Positions 6,557 to 9,159 of a stretch of 9,159 bases of DNA are shown here, piece by piece. Numbering within the stretch: position 1 is the stretch's first letter; every line of letters begins with the position of its first letter. Position numbers and translations under genes: made by a program. A model generated the notes under the pieces. It was given only the letters and a program-made list of their open reading frames with translations, made no database searches and had not been told where the DNA came from. The stretch comes from Bacteroidia bacterium (GTDB lineage: Bacteria > Bacteroidota > Bacteroidia > Bacteroidales > BM520), in NCBI GenBank assembly GCA_009930445.1, contig RZYD01000075.1, positions 1 through 9,159 of the forward strand. The letters are read 5' to 3'.

Positions 6557-8632
6557 TCAATAGGAACCCGCGTACCGACGCAGAAACCATTCAACGGATA
6601 AGAGTAACAGAATAAATAAAAATAAGCGAGGGTCATGAACCAGGCTCCGGAAAAATTCCCGATAATAGATCACCGGTTTTGTAACAGTATCCTCCGCCAA
6701 AACCTCCTGAAGCCGGACCATCTGATCTGGATAAAAGACACTACCACCATTCTTCGTTGCAAGATCAAACAGCAACGAATGATCGGCTACTAAAAGACTC
6801 AATTCCATATCCCGGGCGGCCACAATGAATGCACCAAAGGCATTTGTACGTGTATTATTCCGTACAACAGTCGCCGTATACGTATAGCGACCAGGCACGA
6901 GCATACCCGCGTCAAGTGAATACCCTTTCTCCCCCGGAATCATGGAAAAAGGAAACGTCTCTCCCATTTCATTGGTAATCACCAGAGCTACGTCCGGTGT
7001 ATTGGTTAATTCAAAGTTATCGTTGTACACTTCAGCCGTAAACTCCACCGGTTCATTTTCATAAAACCGATCAGCAACCTCTACAACAAAAAATTTCTTT
7101 TCCTCCATAACAGAGAGGTATTGCAAAATTCGAGCTATTAACCGATCGAAAGCGGCCGTATTATCCGTCATACGAGCGGAAGCCATACGCCATTTCCAGA
7201 AACCGTCGCCCATTAAAAGGCATTGTCGCGAATCGGGGGTTTTAGTCAACGAAAGCAACGGCATTTCCGTGATGACATTGCCGATCTTCTGGTTCAAAAG
7301 AACGGAATTGCCTGCTGATTGCAAAAATTCGGCAAACGGAACTGAGAGCGGGGGAAGCTGGTCTGCGATATCGGAAAAGGCAGGCGGAATGGTGAACGCC
7401 GAAAAGGCATCATTAATTACGGGAAAAGAAAGCGAATAATCCGAAGCTTTATTCACGATCTGCACGCCGGAGGCCAAGGCGTTAAAACCGGAAGCCTCAT
7501 CGGCGGTAGTAAATATGATAAACAAAGGGAACCCTGACTCCTGAATCTTTTTTATGAACAAGTCATTCGAAGGAATCCCATAGAGGATTAATATATGATA
7601 CGATTCCAGGCTGGGAGTGCGGGCAGAATTCAGGTCATAATAATCGATTTCATAAGCATTAAGCGCTGTGATAGCCTTCATCAGAGCGGAAATATCGGGC
7701 GAAACAACAGAAGAAAGCAAGGCGATTTTTTTTCGTGAATCGAGTACATTAATATAAAAATCGCGGGAATTGTTTTGTATATTTTCTTCTTGTTCGGAGG
7801 TAGAAATTCTGACGGAAAAACGTTGTAACCCGACCTCCATAGCCTCCACAGCAAAGGTGAGTGTATGAAAAAATCGCTGAGAATCAGGTGTTAGCGTTTG
7901 GGAATAGAGGCGTTTCCCGTTATGATAGACCGAAATAGACATGGGCACGGAATGAGAAAGGACGGCACCCACTTCCACTTCGACAGGAAAAACATTGTTT
8001 AAATACGTATAGGTATTGGTTAAGAGACGCCGGATATAGCGGTCGGTTTTCCGGGTAGTATCACCAAGAGCGACAGCAAAAAGCGGGGCATCCAGGGCAT
8101 AAGCTCTCGCCGGGTCAATTCCCCGGTTCATAATTCCATCGGAGGCCAAGACTACCGCTGCCACATTCCTTCCCGAAAAACGACGCGACAGATCGGTACA
8201 AAGCATGGAAATATCCGTATAATAATCACCATACTGCGGTGAAGTTCCTTCCGAAACCGATTCACCAAAAAGAAAATTACGGACCGTATACTGGGCTTCG
8301 AGATGCTTCCCAAATGTGACCCATTGCTTTTCCCATTCCGTTTTGTAATACAACGAATCGCGCAGTGCAGCAATCGACTGGCTATTGTCGTGTGCCAAAA
8401 CCAACACTGGCTTTTGCACCGACTTTGTTATCTGTTGCATGAGCGGATTAAACAGCAAAAAAGCGATAGTGGAGACCGATACCATACGCAGTACAAAAAG
8501 AAGGAGGTGCTGCCATAAAGCGAGTCCTTCAATTTTATTTTTCCTGTAAAGAATTACAGCATAAAGAATACCAGCTGCTGCAGCAAACGGCAACAGATCT
8601 TTAGAGGTACCGATAAGAATGGAAAGCGTCAA
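6557..8632 (-). CDS. Inner-membrane protein with von Willebrand factor A domain and GATase-like/Ig-like extracytoplasmic region; function unknown
   Basis: A 691-residue membrane protein. Two N-terminal helices (about 12-29 and 40-62) are joined by a Lys/Arg-rich turn, and a third helix (669-685) is followed by RRY. By the positive-inside rule this places residues 63-668 in the periplasm. A VWA domain (about 74-195) has a complete metal-ion site: DNSQS at 82-86, T139, and D165 in ASDG. An Ig-like stretch follows (about 210-295). Residues 300-400 then resemble a glutamine-amidotransferase-like Rossmann fold without a visible catalytic Cys, and a GDGFWKWR segment lies at 475-482. Another Ig/macroglobulin-like stretch (515-605) precedes the last helix. 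The helix-helix-VWA-helix plan recalls BatA/BatB aerotolerance proteins, but this is far longer and no MoxR ATPase is visible nearby. There is no ATG near the start: TTG at 8632 is the best start, since the in-frame upstream stop is at 8648-8650. It lies 19 bases after fabG, likely co-transcribed. Real gene, role unknown. Confidence 0.85.
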   Translation of the reverse strand: MTLSILIGTSKDLLPFAAAAGILYAVILYRKNKIEGLALWQHLLLFVLRMVSVSTIAFLLFNPLMQQITKSVQKPVLVLAHDNSQSIAALRDSLYYKTEWEKQWVTFGKHLEAQYTVRNFLFGESVSEGTSPQYGDYYTDISMLCTDLSRRFSGRNVAAVVLASDGIMNRGIDPARAYALDAPLFAVALGDTTRKTDRYIRRLLTNTYTYLNNVFPVEVEVGAVLSHSVPMSISVYHNGKRLYSQTLTPDSQRFFHTLTFAVEAMEVGLQRFSVRISTSEQEENIQNNSRDFYINVLDSRKKIALLSSVVSPDISALMKAITALNAYEIDYYDLNSARTPSLESYHILILYGIPSNDLFIKKIQESGFPLFIIFTTADEASGFNALASGVQIVNKASDYSLSFPVINDAFSAFTIPPAFSDIADQLPPLSVPFAEFLQSAGNSVLLNQKIGNVITEMPLLSLTKTPDSRQCLLMGDGFWKWRMASARMTDNTAAFDRLIARILQYLSVMEEKKFFVVEVADRFYENEPVEFTAEVYNDNFELTNTPDVALVITNEMGETFPFSMIPGEKGYSLDAGMLVPGRYTYTATVVRNNTRTNAFGAFIVAARDMELSLLVADHSLLFDLATKNGGSVFYPDQMVRLQEVLAEDTVTKPVIYYREFFRSLVHDPRLFLFILLLLSVEWFLRRYAGSY

Positions 8633-8651
8633 AAGAATCGTCGTTAATCAA

Positions 8652-9159
8652 TTAAGTATTCATTCCACCACAAACAGTAATCACCTGGCCGGTAACATAA
8701 CCGGAGAGGCCTGAAGCGAGGAACAGGGCCACATCGGCTACATCTTCGGGCTTACCGGCGCGACGCAGGGGGATTTGCTGTGTCCACCCTTCACGCACCT
8801 CAGCGGAGAGTTTATGGGTCATTTCGGTTTCGATGAAGCCCGGGGCAATAGCATTGCAGCGCACATTTCTGGAACCCAGCTCCTGGGCGACCGATTTAGT
8901 AAAGCCAATTAAGCCAGCTTTGGAAGCCGCATAATTCGCCTGTCCGGCATTACCACTCACTCCAACTACAGAGCTCATATTTATAATGGAGCCTCCTTGT
9001 TGTTTAATCATATAGCGCTGAACCGCTTTTGTCAGATTAAAAGCACTCTTCAGGTTCACTCCAATCACCAGATCCCAGTCCTCTTCAGTCATCCGCAGCA
9101 TCAGTTTATCGCGGGTTATCCCTGCATTATTCACCAGAATATCAATGCGGCCAAATTCA
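8652..9159 (-). CDS. fabG: 3-oxoacyl-[acyl-carrier-protein] reductase FabG, 5' part cut by window edge
   Basis: About 169 C-terminal residues of a short-chain dehydrogenase/reductase of FabG type, the NADPH-dependent ketoreductase of type II fatty-acid synthesis. The frame runs uninterrupted to the window edge, so roughly 80 N-terminal residues, including the GxxxGIG cofactor motif, lie outside. Visible landmarks in order are LVNNAGITRD (structural NNAG plus the FabG-typical ITRD), the active-site Asn in GVNLKS, the catalytic Ser in NMSSVVG, the catalytic Tyr and Lys in NYAASKAG, the IAPGFIETEM segment, and GYVTGQVITVCGGM at the C terminus. NNAGITRD and the close match elsewhere point to the housekeeping FabG rather than a sugar or steroid dehydrogenase of the same superfamily. 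The GTG within LVNNAG at 9134 is an internal valine, not the start. No acpP, fabD or fabF is in view. The VWA membrane-protein gene follows 19 bases after its stop. Confidence 0.92.
   Translation of the reverse strand, partial: EFGRIDILVNNAGITRDKLMLRMTEEDWDLVIGVNLKSAFNLTKAVQRYMIKQQGGSIINMSSVVGVSGNAGQANYAASKAGLIGFTKSVAQELGSRNVRCNAIAPGFIETEMTHKLSAEVREGWTQQIPLRRAGKPEDVADVALFLASGLSGYVTGQVITVCGGMNT

Overview
The window looks like core chromosome from a member of the Bacteroidota, probably Bacteroidales or a close relative. The evidence is DnaA sequence features (an aromatic FFYEWLEEH stretch in domain I, and a C-terminal KDHATVLHAC motif), exact or near matches to the Bacteroidota -7 promoter element TAnnTTTG ahead of several genes, and the near absence of Shine-Dalgarno sequences, with A/T-rich leaders instead. 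No rRNA, tRNA, CRISPR array, insertion sequence or phage gene is visible, and no stretch has composition that clearly suggests recent transfer.

Layout. The + strand carries seven genes from 74 to 6491: a YigZ/IMPACT-family protein; a roughly 380-base AT-rich spacer; the replication initiator dnaA; a tight three-gene cluster (low-molecular-weight protein tyrosine phosphatase, a serine racemase/threonine dehydratase-type PLP enzyme, and an RsmI-like tetrapyrrole-methylase-fold methyltransferase) with 1-base spacing and then a 4-base overlap; and a two-gene ABC exporter (BcrA/LanF-type ATPase plus six-helix ABC-2 permease) with an 8-base overlap. The - strand carries two genes converging on these: a FabG-type 3-oxoacyl-ACP reductase cut by the right edge, and 19 bases after its stop a 691-residue inner-membrane protein with an intact von Willebrand factor A metal-ion site.

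How the genes relate. dnaA appears to be transcribed separately, with its own long leader. The PTP-racemase-methylase trio is almost certainly one transcript with coupled translation, but no single pathway clearly joins the three. The ABC pair forms one exporter and may be co-transcribed with the trio, since only 51 bases separate them. fabG (fatty-acid elongation) and the VWA protein probably share a transcript.

I see no clear new multi-gene system. The most useful second-look items are residue-level oddities in conserved proteins: a degenerate DnaA Walker A motif, an Asn-to-Gly change in the PTP P-loop, and an E-loop in the ABC ATPase. The unassigned VWA membrane protein, which has no ATG start, is also worth checking.
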